Assembly: GCF_014041995.1 (NCBI RefSeq)
Contig: NZ_CP059492.1
Location: 1,612,001-1,676,000 of the forward strand
DNA from: Changpingibacter yushuensis
Lineage (GTDB): Bacteria; Actinomycetota; Actinomycetes; Actinomycetales; Actinomycetaceae
DNA: 64,000 nt
Direction: 5' to 3'
In this document: positions 35,741-43,455 of the stretch, piece by piece
Layout: every line of letters begins with the position of its first letter
How positions within the stretch are numbered: position 1 is the first letter of the stretch
Translations under genes and position numbers: made by a program
Notes under the pieces: generated by a model
Database searches by the model: none
What the model was told of the DNA's origin: nothing
What the model saw: only the letters and a program-made list of their open reading frames with translations

Positions 35741-37507
35741 GTGAAAGAATCGCTGAACTCCACTGCCCCTGGGCATCGGCTTGAACTGGACCACTACCGT
35801 GGCCCGGTTGGCCAGTTGAGTTTTGACGATCTCGGGCTGCCTCTTGAGAACGTCACATTCGTTGTGGTCGATCTAGAGACCACCGGCGGCAAACCTGAAT
35901 TACATTCCATAACCGAATTCGGCGCGGTGAAGGTGCGCGGAGGTGAGTTGGTTGGGGAATTTGCAACACTTGTCAATCCTGGTGTGCCTATCCCCCCATT
36001 CATCACAGTTCTGACGGGCATCACCACCGCTATGACCATAGAAGCTCCCGATATTTCGGCTGTCATGCCAGCATTTCTAGAGTTCCTCGGCAGTGATCCC
36101 AATACCGTACTCGTGGCTCACAACGCACGATTTGATGTTGGCCACCTCAAAGCAGCGGCAGCAGGCCTTGAACTGCCATGGCCGCGCGTGAAGATTCTTG
36201 ACACCGTCAAACTTGCCAGAAGGGTGTTCACCCGTGATGAAGCACCCAACGTCAAGCTTGGGACGCTCGCCCGCATCTGCAATGCAACCACCAGCCCCAC
36301 TCATCGGGCTCTTGACGATGCGCGTGCCACAGTTGATGTGCTCCACACCATTCTCGGGCGGCTCGGGCCGCTCGGAGTCACCCACCTTGACGATCTCGTC
36401 ACAGCGTCTGATCCTGTGCCAGCTGCCCGGCGCCGCAAGTCCACTCTTGCCGATGGGCTGCCTCATACCCCGGGGGTTTACCGCTTCATCGGCCCAGACC
36501 ATAACGTCATGTACGTTGGTACGTCAGTCAACATCTACAAGCGCGTGCGCCAATACTTCACTGCGGCAGAGAACCGGAAACGCATTGCTGAAATGGTGGA
36601 TCTCGCAGTCAGTGTGGAGGCAACCTCCACTGCTACAGTCCTTGAAGCCAGCGTTCTTGAGCTCCGTCTGATCGCTGAACTCGATCCTCCGTACAATCGG
36701 CGCTCTCGCCACCCTGAACGCCGCCCATGGTTGGTGTTAACGGATGAACCTCATCCTCGCCTAAAGGCCACCCGCTCGCTCTCAGCCAGCAATGCTCCAA
36801 CATCTTTGGGGCCATTCACCTCACTCGGGCAGGCAAAACGTGCAGGCGAACTCATCGCCGACGTCGCCTCGCTTCGCACATGTACCAAACGGCTCCCGCT
36901 CACACCAGCATCACGCTCCTCGGCCTGCCATCTTCAGGCAATGGGCAAATGTGCGGCGCCCTGCGTGGTATCAGGAGAAGTCGATCGCGCGGCGCTCAAA
37001 GATACGCGCGCGATTCTCCGTGGTGAATCTGATCCGCTATGGACCACCCAGATGGAACGCCTCACCGCGTTGGCCCAACAGGAACGTTTTGAGCAGGCAG
37101 CGGTAGAACGCGATCGGCTCACCTCTGTTATTGCCACACAGCGGCGCAAAGAGAGGCTTCTGCCGCTCCTTCAGGCTCGGCAGGTCATTGCGGTGTGTAA
37201 GGAAGAACAACGCTGGGAGATTGTTGTTATTCGTTATGGACGGCTCGCCGGAAGCGCTGTAGCGCAAGGGGAAGAAGATCCACCTAGCGTAGCTGCAGGA
37301 TTAGCAGCGAGCTGCCACGATGTTCCGCAACCTGAGTTTGCTTGTGGCGCCGCACCGGTAGAGGAGACGGAAATGCTGCTCAAATGGTTGTGGAAACCAA
37401 ACACTCGTCTGCTGGAATGCGATGGTCCCCTGCCGCTGGCACTTCCAAGAAACGCGGCCGCGCGTCATGATTTGCCTAAGGTACGATCCGGGGTTGAACT
37501 AGACTGA
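35741..37507 (+). CDS. DEDDh exonuclease fused to UvrC-like GIY-YIG nuclease
   Basis: A 588-residue fusion. The N-terminal DnaQ-like domain (about residues 40-205) keeps VVVDLETTGG, AHNARFDVGHL and THRALDDARA. A GIY-YIG domain follows (about 240-320, HTPGVYRFIG...MYVGTS) together with the UvrC-like Cys cluster (CHLQAMGKCAAPC) and a UVR-like motif. The family is the actinobacterial Rv2191 group, thought to act in DNA repair by combining structure-specific cutting with 3'-5' trimming; the role is not established. Start GTG at 35741 follows a TAGCCT -10 box. It lies one gene before trpD in the same synteny as M. tuberculosis. Confidence 0.88.
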   Translation: MKESLNSTAPGHRLELDHYRGPVGQLSFDDLGLPLENVTFVVVDLETTGGKPELHSITEFGAVKVRGGELVGEFATLVNPGVPIPPFITVLTGITTAMTIEAPDISAVMPAFLEFLGSDPNTVLVAHNARFDVGHLKAAAAGLELPWPRVKILDTVKLARRVFTRDEAPNVKLGTLARICNATTSPTHRALDDARATVDVLHTILGRLGPLGVTHLDDLVTASDPVPAARRRKSTLADGLPHTPGVYRFIGPDHNVMYVGTSVNIYKRVRQYFTAAENRKRIAEMVDLAVSVEATSTATVLEASVLELRLIAELDPPYNRRSRHPERRPWLVLTDEPHPRLKATRSLSASNAPTSLGPFTSLGQAKRAGELIADVASLRTCTKRLPLTPASRSSACHLQAMGKCAAPCVVSGEVDRAALKDTRAILRGESDPLWTTQMERLTALAQQERFEQAAVERDRLTSVIATQRRKERLLPLLQARQVIAVCKEEQRWEIVVIRYGRLAGSAVAQGEEDPPSVAAGLAASCHDVPQPEFACGAAPVEETEMLLKWLWKPNTRLLECDGPLPLALPRNAAARHDLPKVRSGVELD

Positions 37508-37551
37508 TCTCTGGCCGTGAGAACGGCGCACATCATTCCTGAGGAGATTCT

Positions 37552-37830
37552 ATGCTGACCGCAATTGTTCTGATCGATGCCGACGTATCCTTGATTCCCG
37601 AAGTTGCTTCGAAGGTAGCTGCGATCCCGGGAGTTGCCGAAGTTTTCTCAGTCACTGGAGATATTGACATCATCGCGATGGTACGAGTCGACGAACACGA
37701 CGATCTCGCACAGGTGATCTCAGACAAGATAGGCAAGGTTGAGGGCGTTATCGGAATGACCACCTACTTGGCCTTCCAGACCTTTTCGCAGTCGGATCTG
37801 GATGAGGCATTCCACATCGGGCTCGACTGA
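37552..37830 (+). CDS. Stand-alone Lrp/AsnC ligand-binding (RAM) domain protein
   Basis: A 92-residue protein corresponding to the RAM domain of Lrp/AsnC regulators (LTAIVLIDADVSLIPEVASK, then a beta-alpha-beta repeat with VFSVTGDIDIIAMVRV). It has no DNA-binding helix-turn-helix. Such proteins form octameric rings that bind amino acids and may regulate partners. GAGGAG precedes the ATG. The gene lies between the DEDD nuclease gene and trpD and ends at the long bidirectional terminator. Whether the ligand is tryptophan or another amino acid is unknown. Confidence 0.85.
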   Translation: MLTAIVLIDADVSLIPEVASKVAAIPGVAEVFSVTGDIDIIAMVRVDEHDDLAQVISDKIGKVEGVIGMTTYLAFQTFSQSDLDEAFHIGLD

Positions 37831-37835
37831 TAGTT

Positions 37836-37889
37836 GTGATAGATAGGCGGGGAGGCAAGCCACGGCTTGCCTCCCCGCCTATCTATCAC
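37836..37889. terminator. Long perfect hairpin between RAM-domain gene and trpD
   Basis: A 54-bp near-perfect palindrome with 26-bp arms and a 2-nt centre (GTGATAGATAGGCGGGGAGG... mirrored). It serves two convergent genes as a bidirectional terminator. Confidence 0.8.
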
Positions 37890-37925
37890 TGAGAGTCTCT
37901 CAGAACGAGTCATGCGAGGTTCGGA

Positions 37926-38987
37926 TCAAGAGACCGATTCGGAGAACTCAATCCACCGCTTAAGCAAATCCTGCGCTGCGCCCGAATCGATAGTCTTCCG
38001 TGCAATATCCAACCCCACAGAAAGCCTCGTCACCAAAGACCCATCGCTCGGGCGAACGCCCTCGCGCCTGCCCTCGGCAACGAAAGCCGCCGCGGCATTG
38101 AGGATGACTGCATCGCGGACTGGGCCAGCGGCACCCGCCAATACCTGGCGAGCGACTTCGGCGTTGTAGCCAGCATCAGCGCCACGTAGATCCTCAACAG
38201 AAGCCTGCGCTAGCCCTAACTCTGCAACGGCGTCGAACTCGGTATAGCCAATGTTCCCGTCGCGGACCTCCCACACCTGATTGGTGGTCACTGCAGAAAG
38301 TTCATCCATACCATTCGTGCCCCGGAAGACAATCGAAGATGTTCCTCTATCCGCCAGCACTCCTGCCACAATAGGCGCATGCCGTTCGCTTGAAACGCCG
38401 ATCACGCACGATTTTGGACGTGACGGATTTGTTAGTGGGCCCAAGACATTGAACGCCGTACCCACTCCGAGTTCCTTACGAGCCTGCGCTGCATAGCGCA
38501 TTGAAGGATGAAAGACGTTTGCGAAAATGAACGTAATGCCAATCTCGCGGAAGCAGCGTTCGACGTCGGCCACGGACATCGTCAAATTGACGCCCAAAGC
38601 CTCCAAACAATCAGCTGACCCGGAAGCAGAGGAAGAAGCGCGATTTCCGTGCTTTACCAACGGCGTGCCAGCGCCAGCGATAACGAGCGCTGCCATGGTC
38701 GAAACATTGACGGTCCGCAGGCGGTCACCACCCGTGCCCACGATGTCAAGGACTTCGCCATCGATCGAGATGGGCAGTGCATGGGCCAGCATCGCATCAG
38801 CCAAGCCACGCAATTCGTTTGAAGTTTCACCTTTGGTAGCCAATGCGGTGAGAAATCCGGCCAATACAATCGGTGAAGTGACGCCAGACATAACCTGATC
38901 CATGGCCCACGACGTGTCCCGATCTGACAGGTCTTCACCTCTAATCAGGCGCGTGGTGAGCTCAGGCCAGGTACGTTCTTCTTGCAT
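37926..38987 (-). CDS. trpD: Anthranilate phosphoribosyltransferase
   Basis: A 353-residue enzyme transferring phosphoribose from PRPP to anthranilate in tryptophan synthesis. Motifs are GTGGDRLRTVNVS for PRPP binding, KHGNRASSSASGSADCLEALG, and the catalytic DELSAVTTN region. The start at 38987 has AGGATTTGAG before it and follows the response-regulator stop by one base; an in-frame extension to 39017 lies inside that gene. It is isolated from other trp genes; the nearby shikimate enzyme (aroG) is 5 kb away. The M. tuberculosis orthologue Rv2192c lies next to the ctaE-qcr genes, which are absent here. Confidence 0.94.
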   Translation of the reverse strand: MQEERTWPELTTRLIRGEDLSDRDTSWAMDQVMSGVTSPIVLAGFLTALATKGETSNELRGLADAMLAHALPISIDGEVLDIVGTGGDRLRTVNVSTMAALVIAGAGTPLVKHGNRASSSASGSADCLEALGVNLTMSVADVERCFREIGITFIFANVFHPSMRYAAQARKELGVGTAFNVLGPLTNPSRPKSCVIGVSSERHAPIVAGVLADRGTSSIVFRGTNGMDELSAVTTNQVWEVRDGNIGYTEFDAVAELGLAQASVEDLRGADAGYNAEVARQVLAGAAGPVRDAVILNAAAAFVAEGRREGVRPSDGSLVTRLSVGLDIARKTIDSGAAQDLLKRWIEFSESVS

Positions 38988-38988
38988 C

Positions 38989-39399
38989 TCAAATCCTAGT
39001 CTTGAGAATGCGCGCAACCGTCTCGGAAAGCTCGCGTGGGTTAACAGGGTGGGACACTACAGCTGCCGCACCCGACCATCGCGAAAGCCACTCATCCTGC
39101 GGGCGGCCAAGCACAGTGATGAACGGGATGTCAGCATCGATCTCATCATGGATCATTTTGCCAACGCCCATTCCTCCGAACTTGGGTGCTTCAGCATCCA
39201 AGATCAGCAGTGCGTAGTCACCGTCGCGAACCTCAGCCATCACGGCATCGGCCGTAGCCGTTTCCTTCCAGACAATTTCAGGAAGACCCTTGCCCGCGCG
39301 GCGGCCAACAGCAGTCACGATCTCCCGCCGGGTTGTGGCATCGTCTGAAAAGACGAGGACGTTTACGTAGCCAACCTTCGACGTGAGTTCTTCGACCAT
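38989..39399 (-). CDS. Receiver-domain-like protein
   Basis: A 136-residue protein with a CheY-like beta/alpha pattern and the phospho-acceptor position reading LLILDAEAPKFGG, so an aspartate is present. The classical acidic pocket near the N-terminus is VFSDDATTRREIV. No output domain follows. A strong GGAGG precedes the ATG at 39399. It is cotranscribed with trpD. Single-domain receivers of this kind lie in the same neighbourhood in other actinobacteria; partner kinase and output are unknown. Confidence 0.72.
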   Translation of the reverse strand: MVEELTSKVGYVNVLVFSDDATTRREIVTAVGRRAGKGLPEIVWKETATADAVMAEVRDGDYALLILDAEAPKFGGMGVGKMIHDEIDADIPFITVLGRPQDEWLSRWSGAAAVVSHPVNPRELSETVARILKTRI

Positions 39400-39723
39400 C
39401 TCAACCTCCGTGAGTGCAAGTAAATTCAGTGGCAATATGCCCATCGTCAATAGTAGCGATTTGTTGAAGCTGATGAGAGACCACGCCCAATACGGGCAAA
39501 AACACGAGCGAATCGCCATATTGATCGGCTGTTGGCAGAATTACACCCACTATCTGGCAATCGGGACAATCGTCCCTATAATTAAGAACGTGGCGGCGCA
39601 CGAAATTCAGTGCATCACGATTTGCACCCACCACTTCACCAGTGGTTCTGCGATGGAGTGCCCTGAACGATTAGCGTTGCCAGAGTCGGATTTATCAACC
39701 TCGACCAGTTCTTTGGAGGACCG
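39400..39723. other. Divergent intergenic region upstream of sodA
   Basis: 324 bp without a gene. It carries the sodA promoter at 39554-39582 and a leader of about 135 bp ending in TTGGAGGACCG before the ATG. Toward the receiver gene a TTGACG on the minus strand (39445-39450) has no good -10 partner. Confidence 0.6.
39554..39582 (+). promoter_or_regulatory. sodA promoter with operator-like inverted repeat in the spacer
   Basis: A perfect TATAAT -10 (39577-39582) is separated by 17 bp from CTGGCA (four of six to TTGACA). The spacer contains the inverted repeat GGGAC-AATC-GTCCC at 39563-39576. Confidence 0.62.
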
Positions 39724-40347
39724 ATGGCCGTTTATACTCTTCCCGAACTTCCCTACGATTACGCAGCGCTTGAGCCCCACATCTCGGGCAAGATCATGGA
39801 ACTTCACCATGACAAGCATCATGCAACATACGTCGCTGGCCTTAACGCCGCACTGGACAATCTCGCGGCTGCCCGCGACGCTGGTGACCTTTCCAAGGTG
39901 AACCAGTTCTCCAAGGACGTGGCATTCAACCTTGGTGGCCACACTAACCACACAGTCTTCTGGAAGAACCTTTCCCCGAACGGTGGCGGACGCCCCGAGG
40001 GTGAGTTGGCTTCCGCAATTGACGATGCCTTTGGCTCATTTGAGAAGTTCCAAGCGCACTTCACCGCTGCAGCCACTGGCATTCAGGGCTCCGGCTGGGC
40101 CGTTCTGGGATACGATTCCATCGCCGGTCAGCTCATCATCTTCCAGCTCTTTGATCAGCAGAGCAATGTCCCCGTGGGCGTCACACCTGTGTTCATGCTG
40201 GACATGTGGGAGCATGCCTTCTACCTCGATTACCTGAACGTCAAGGCTGACTACGTCAAGGCCATCTGGAACATCGTGAACTGGGCGGACGTTTCTGAGC
40301 GCCTCGCCAACGCAGTGTCCAAGACCGAGGGTCTTATCCTTCGCTAA
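39724..40347 (+). CDS. sodA: Superoxide dismutase (Mn/Fe)
   Basis: A 207-residue cytoplasmic Mn/Fe superoxide dismutase. Metal ligands are His28 in [10 protein letters not shown], the conserved histidine near [10 protein letters not shown], and DMWEHAFY. The start has GGAGGACCG upstream. Several residues near [12 protein letters not shown] and the QGSGWAVL segment are typical of actinobacterial enzymes. Specificity for Mn versus Fe cannot be set by eye. It sits where the ctaE-qcr cluster lies in M. tuberculosis, between trpD and erpA. Confidence 0.95.
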   Translation: MAVYTLPELPYDYAALEPHISGKIMELHHDKHHATYVAGLNAALDNLAAARDAGDLSKVNQFSKDVAFNLGGHTNHTVFWKNLSPNGGGRPEGELASAIDDAFGSFEKFQAHFTAAATGIQGSGWAVLGYDSIAGQLIIFQLFDQQSNVPVGVTPVFMLDMWEHAFYLDYLNVKADYVKAIWNIVNWADVSERLANAVSKTEGLILR

Positions 40348-40364
40348 TCTCACTACATAGCGCA

Positions 40365-40408
40365 ATGGTGGAGGGGATGCAGCTCGTGAGCTGCATCCCC
40401 TCCACCAT
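40365..40408. terminator. sodA terminator (44-bp perfect palindrome)
   Basis: 21-bp arms with a 2-nt centre (ATGGTGGAGGGGATGCAGCT... mirrored). It lies 18 bp after the sodA stop. Confidence 0.8.
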
Positions 40409-40716
40409 CTTGTATACGCTGAAGAAGCCGCCACGTGAGCGCCGAACAACCCGCTTGGGTAGGCGTTGGGTCCGCTTTTTGAACGCGGGAAACCACCAGT
40501 TTGATGCGGTTCAAAGCGAGGTAGGTTTAACCCGTCTGGATGTGGTCCTAGCCCGTCTAGCGGGCGCGGCAGACCAGCCACCCAACCAGAGCAGCGCTCG
40601 GTTCGCCAAACTGGCGCGACTTTCGCCAAGGTTGACCAAACCCGCTGCGCACGGACGCTCTGAGAGCCAGTGTTGACAAGCGAAATCTGCTGCCCGTTCG
40701 CTGTCCAACCAACAGG

Positions 40717-40753
40717 AAGGGCCGGTCCGCACAGGATACGCGGACCGGCCCTT
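40717..40753 (-). terminator. Terminator after FKBP lipoprotein gene
   Basis: AAGGGCCGGTCCGC and GCGGACCGGCCCTT form a 14-bp stem with a 9-nt loop, 15 bp after the stop on the minus strand. Confidence 0.8.
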
Positions 40754-40767
40754 GCACTGTTTAGTGA

Positions 40768-41802
40768 TTACTCAGTTGAGTCGTCGGTTGCTCCATCGGA
40801 GGTCGACGACGCCGGCAGATACTCCAGAACATCCGCCACAATTCCATAGGCCGCGGTGGCTGACGTGGAGTCGTCACCATCCGTGGCGGGCATGAGGATC
40901 AAAACGCGAGAACCAACAGGTGTTCCGATCAACGCGTCAAAGATGGTGCCATATCCAACTGTCACGGCCTGAGGGCCAAGGATGGAATCCGACGGCTCCC
41001 CTGTCCACGTATTTTCAACGGTTGATCCATCCCACGTTGAAGCAGCATACGCAATGACCATGGTGCCATCAGAGCCGACCTCGTCACCGGAGCCCTTCGC
41101 GATGATCGTCGACGAAACCTCTGTTGGCTCCGCCTCGCCGTCGTTAATGGTGACCTCAGTGATCGGTGCACCGAGATCGCCCACATAGCTCAGAGGAAGG
41201 TCATCAGATGTCACTTCAACAGAGGCGTCGGCTTGACCAGCACTTGTAGCATCCATGCGATCATGAATCTCAATGTAGAAAGCAATCGTGTCAGTCTCGG
41301 ATATTCCCGCGGACTCGTTGCCACCGGATGGGCCGTAGCCGTAGTCAGCCGGGATGGAGATGATCAGCTTGTCACCGACATGGGTGCCATCGAGACCGTA
41401 CTGCCACCCAGTTACGAGGTTGCTCAGGTAGAAGGCTGCGGCGGAACCGTTGGCGAACGACGAATCGAACGCTTCGGTGCCACCCCATACGAATCCCGCG
41501 TAATCAACAACCACGAAATCGGAAGATGACACCTCATCGCCGTCGCCTTCCTCCAGGATGTCGACTGTCAGATCGGCCGGAGCATCCGAATCCGGGAACT
41601 CGAGGGATGGGTTGCCATCACTGTCGGAGGCGAGGGTAGGCATCCCGTCGGACGTGAACTTGACGTCCGGAGCTGGAATTGAGCTTGCCGATGAGCTCGC
41701 CGAGGCGCTACTCTCCGACTCCAAGGCGTCGCCGCTGCTGCACGCGGCAACACTGAATAGAAGGCCCGCAGCAAGCGCTGAGGCCAGAAGTCGATTTCGC
41801 AT
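40768..41802 (-). CDS. FKBP-type peptidyl-prolyl isomerase lipoprotein
   Basis: A 344-residue lipoprotein. The signal peptide ends in the lipobox VAACSSG (cysteine 21). A linker precedes a first FKBP domain (about residues 85-205, with ADYGYGPSGGNESAGI near the active pocket) and a second, less conserved FKBP-like region (about 235-335) lacking the usual aromatic pocket residues. It would assist folding of exported proteins at the membrane surface. GGAAAG precedes the ATG. It lies 17 bp after the erpA stop and is likely cotranscribed with it. Confidence 0.85.
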   Translation of the reverse strand: MRNRLLASALAAGLLFSVAACSSGDALESESSASASSSASSIPAPDVKFTSDGMPTLASDSDGNPSLEFPDSDAPADLTVDILEEGDGDEVSSSDFVVVDYAGFVWGGTEAFDSSFANGSAAAFYLSNLVTGWQYGLDGTHVGDKLIISIPADYGYGPSGGNESAGISETDTIAFYIEIHDRMDATSAGQADASVEVTSDDLPLSYVGDLGAPITEVTINDGEAEPTEVSSTIIAKGSGDEVGSDGTMVIAYAASTWDGSTVENTWTGEPSDSILGPQAVTVGYGTIFDALIGTPVGSRVLILMPATDGDDSTSATAAYGIVADVLEYLPASSTSDGATDDSTE

Positions 41803-41819
41803 ATTTCTTTCCGTGAAAC

Positions 41820-42170
41820 TCAGTGGAACGACTCACCGCAGGCGCAGGTGCCCTGAGCGTTTGGATTGTCGATGGTGAATCCTTGACGTTCGATGGAATC
41901 AGCAAACCCAATGGTCGCCCCATCGAGGTACGGCTTGGACATCTTGTCTACCACCACTTCAACGCCACCGAAATCACGGACAGCATCGCCATCAAGGAGA
42001 CGCTCATCGAAGTAGAGCTGGTACATCAGGCCAGAGCATCCACCTGGTTGTACTGCGATGCGAAGGCGCAGATCATCGCGGCCTTCTTGCTCCAGCAATG
42101 TGGCAACCTTTGTTGATGCCTCATCAGTCAAGGTCACGTTGTGAGTTGCAGTGTCAAGAATCTCAGTCAT
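41820..42170 (-). CDS. erpA: Iron-sulfur cluster insertion protein
   Basis: A 116-residue A-type Fe-S carrier. The three cluster ligands are Cys45 in GGCSGLMY and Cys109/Cys111 in the C-terminal CAC. AGGAGGACCGTC precedes the ATG at 42170; an in-frame extension is not supported. It delivers [2Fe-2S]/[4Fe-4S] clusters to apoproteins. The gene is upstream of the FKBP lipoprotein gene and downstream, in M. tuberculosis order, of the glycerate kinase gene (Rv2204c-Rv2205c). Confidence 0.93.
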   Translation of the reverse strand: MTEILDTATHNVTLTDEASTKVATLLEQEGRDDLRLRIAVQPGGCSGLMYQLYFDERLLDGDAVRDFGGVEVVVDKMSKPYLDGATIGFADSIERQGFTIDNPNAQGTCACGESFH

Positions 42171-42318
42171 GACGGTCCTCCTCGAAAAGTGTCTACCGTA
42201 CAAGCCTAGTGCCCAAACCTGAATGTCACTAGCGACCTACCTCTCGCTTTTCGCCATTGGCACATTCATTTCCTGTTTTTCCAACACTTCCTCAGGCAAG
42301 CAAGATATCGACACGCCG

Positions 42319-43455
42319 CTAATCCCAGCCCCACGTACGCGCAACTCGGGTCATCATGTCGAACAAGATGGGTTGAAGCCTGCCGAACTCGTCAATCGCT
42401 TCAGGGGGTTCAAAAGCGAAGTCGGGCCTCAGCTCATACGCACCATTGAGCCCTAGGCTTGGCAACTCGCCTTTGCGCAGCGCACCAGAGTCATAAACGA
42501 CGACGACGGGAACACCCACCTTTTTCGCTTGGTCTAGTGCGCTGATAAGACCTGAAGGAAGATCGTCGTTGATTGCACCTGAGATGTAGACGACGAGATC
42601 CGCATTCGAAATATCTGGGGTGAGACGGTCCCGGACTGTCAGGTCCCCCACCGGAAAGATGCTGGCTCCCAGCGCCTCAAACATGAATCCAAGGCCGCCA
42701 CCGATTCCTGCATATATACCTCGCGAGGTCAGCTCGTCAGCCAAGAGTGAGGTTCTGCGGGTATGTGCCGAAGCTTCGATAACGCGGCTGGCCAACTCTC
42801 CAATACGGCGCTCGGCTGCTTGGGCAACCGCTGGTTCTATTCCGCGCTGCATCCAGCTGCGTGCCACGCCAGAAAGGCCAAGAAGGCGCTGCTCACTTGG
42901 TGCCAGCAACGTGATTCGTAAACCGCCGAGCCGTTCCTTGGCTTGTGCCAGCGCCGTTGCGAGCTCGGGGACTGCCGGAAGCTCTGATTCTTGCGAGCTG
43001 TGGCTTCCCAGAAGATGTGTCTGCATTCTGGCCAAGGAGGCTAGCAAACCATAACCCATGTCATCTATCGAGCCTGGAACTGGTAGTGCCAGAATCGCAT
43101 GTGTGACTCCCGAATCCACCGCCCACAGGAGGTCGTGGCCGACCAAAGCCGAAGAAGGAGATCCCTCTGCCGGCACTCCAGCCAATAATGTGGTGTAGTC
43201 CAGCAGAACATCATTGCCCGTGCGCAGGGCAAAATGGCGAGTATCCACGCTTCCGCGTTCCTCCACTCGGGACTGCGCGGTCGCCAAAACGTCATCAAGG
43301 CCAGATCCCACAAGTGGCATAGAGATGCCGTCAGAGACCACCCAGGAAGCAATCTCATCGCTGGGCCTCATCTGCTCCCAGGCGGTGGCGGCAATGCGGG
43401 TGGTCTGCGCTGCCCGGATACCAGGCAGCGCAGACCCTGCGAGCACTACTTTCAC
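42319..43455 (-). CDS. Glycerate kinase-like protein (divergent)
   Basis: A 378-residue protein matching the glycerate kinase family in overall layout (opening MKVVLAGSALPG, helical middle, and a C-terminal Rossmann-like region) and position beside erpA, as Rv2205c. The family GEG-type motif of the C-terminal half is not visible; the equivalent stretch reads ADLVVYISGAINDDLPSGL. The enzyme would phosphorylate glycerate, but loss of this motif makes activity uncertain. The start overlaps the end of the dipeptidase gene by four bases (ATGA). Confidence 0.6.
   Translation of the reverse strand: MKVVLAGSALPGIRAAQTTRIAATAWEQMRPSDEIASWVVSDGISMPLVGSGLDDVLATAQSRVEERGSVDTRHFALRTGNDVLLDYTTLLAGVPAEGSPSSALVGHDLLWAVDSGVTHAILALPVPGSIDDMGYGLLASLARMQTHLLGSHSSQESELPAVPELATALAQAKERLGGLRITLLAPSEQRLLGLSGVARSWMQRGIEPAVAQAAERRIGELASRVIEASAHTRRTSLLADELTSRGIYAGIGGGLGFMFEALGASIFPVGDLTVRDRLTPDISNADLVVYISGAINDDLPSGLISALDQAKKVGVPVVVVYDSGALRKGELPSLGLNGAYELRPDFAFEPPEAIDEFGRLQPILFDMMTRVARTWGWD

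Larger units (their letters stand above)
40348..40767. other. Intergenic region between sodA and FKBP lipoprotein gene
   Basis: 420 bp. Each end has a terminator hairpin. The middle 300 bp contain no convincing gene or ribosome binding site on either strand; a GCCCG-TCTAG-CGGGC short hairpin lies near 40550. I cannot assign a function. Confidence 0.55.

Noticed and set aside
39383-39901. Plus-strand open frame running into sodA
   Set aside because: It is out of frame with sodA, has no start signal and covers the sodA promoter.
40511-40732. Open frames on both strands between sodA and the FKBP gene
   Set aside because: No ribosome binding site, no coding composition, and they run through terminator hairpins.
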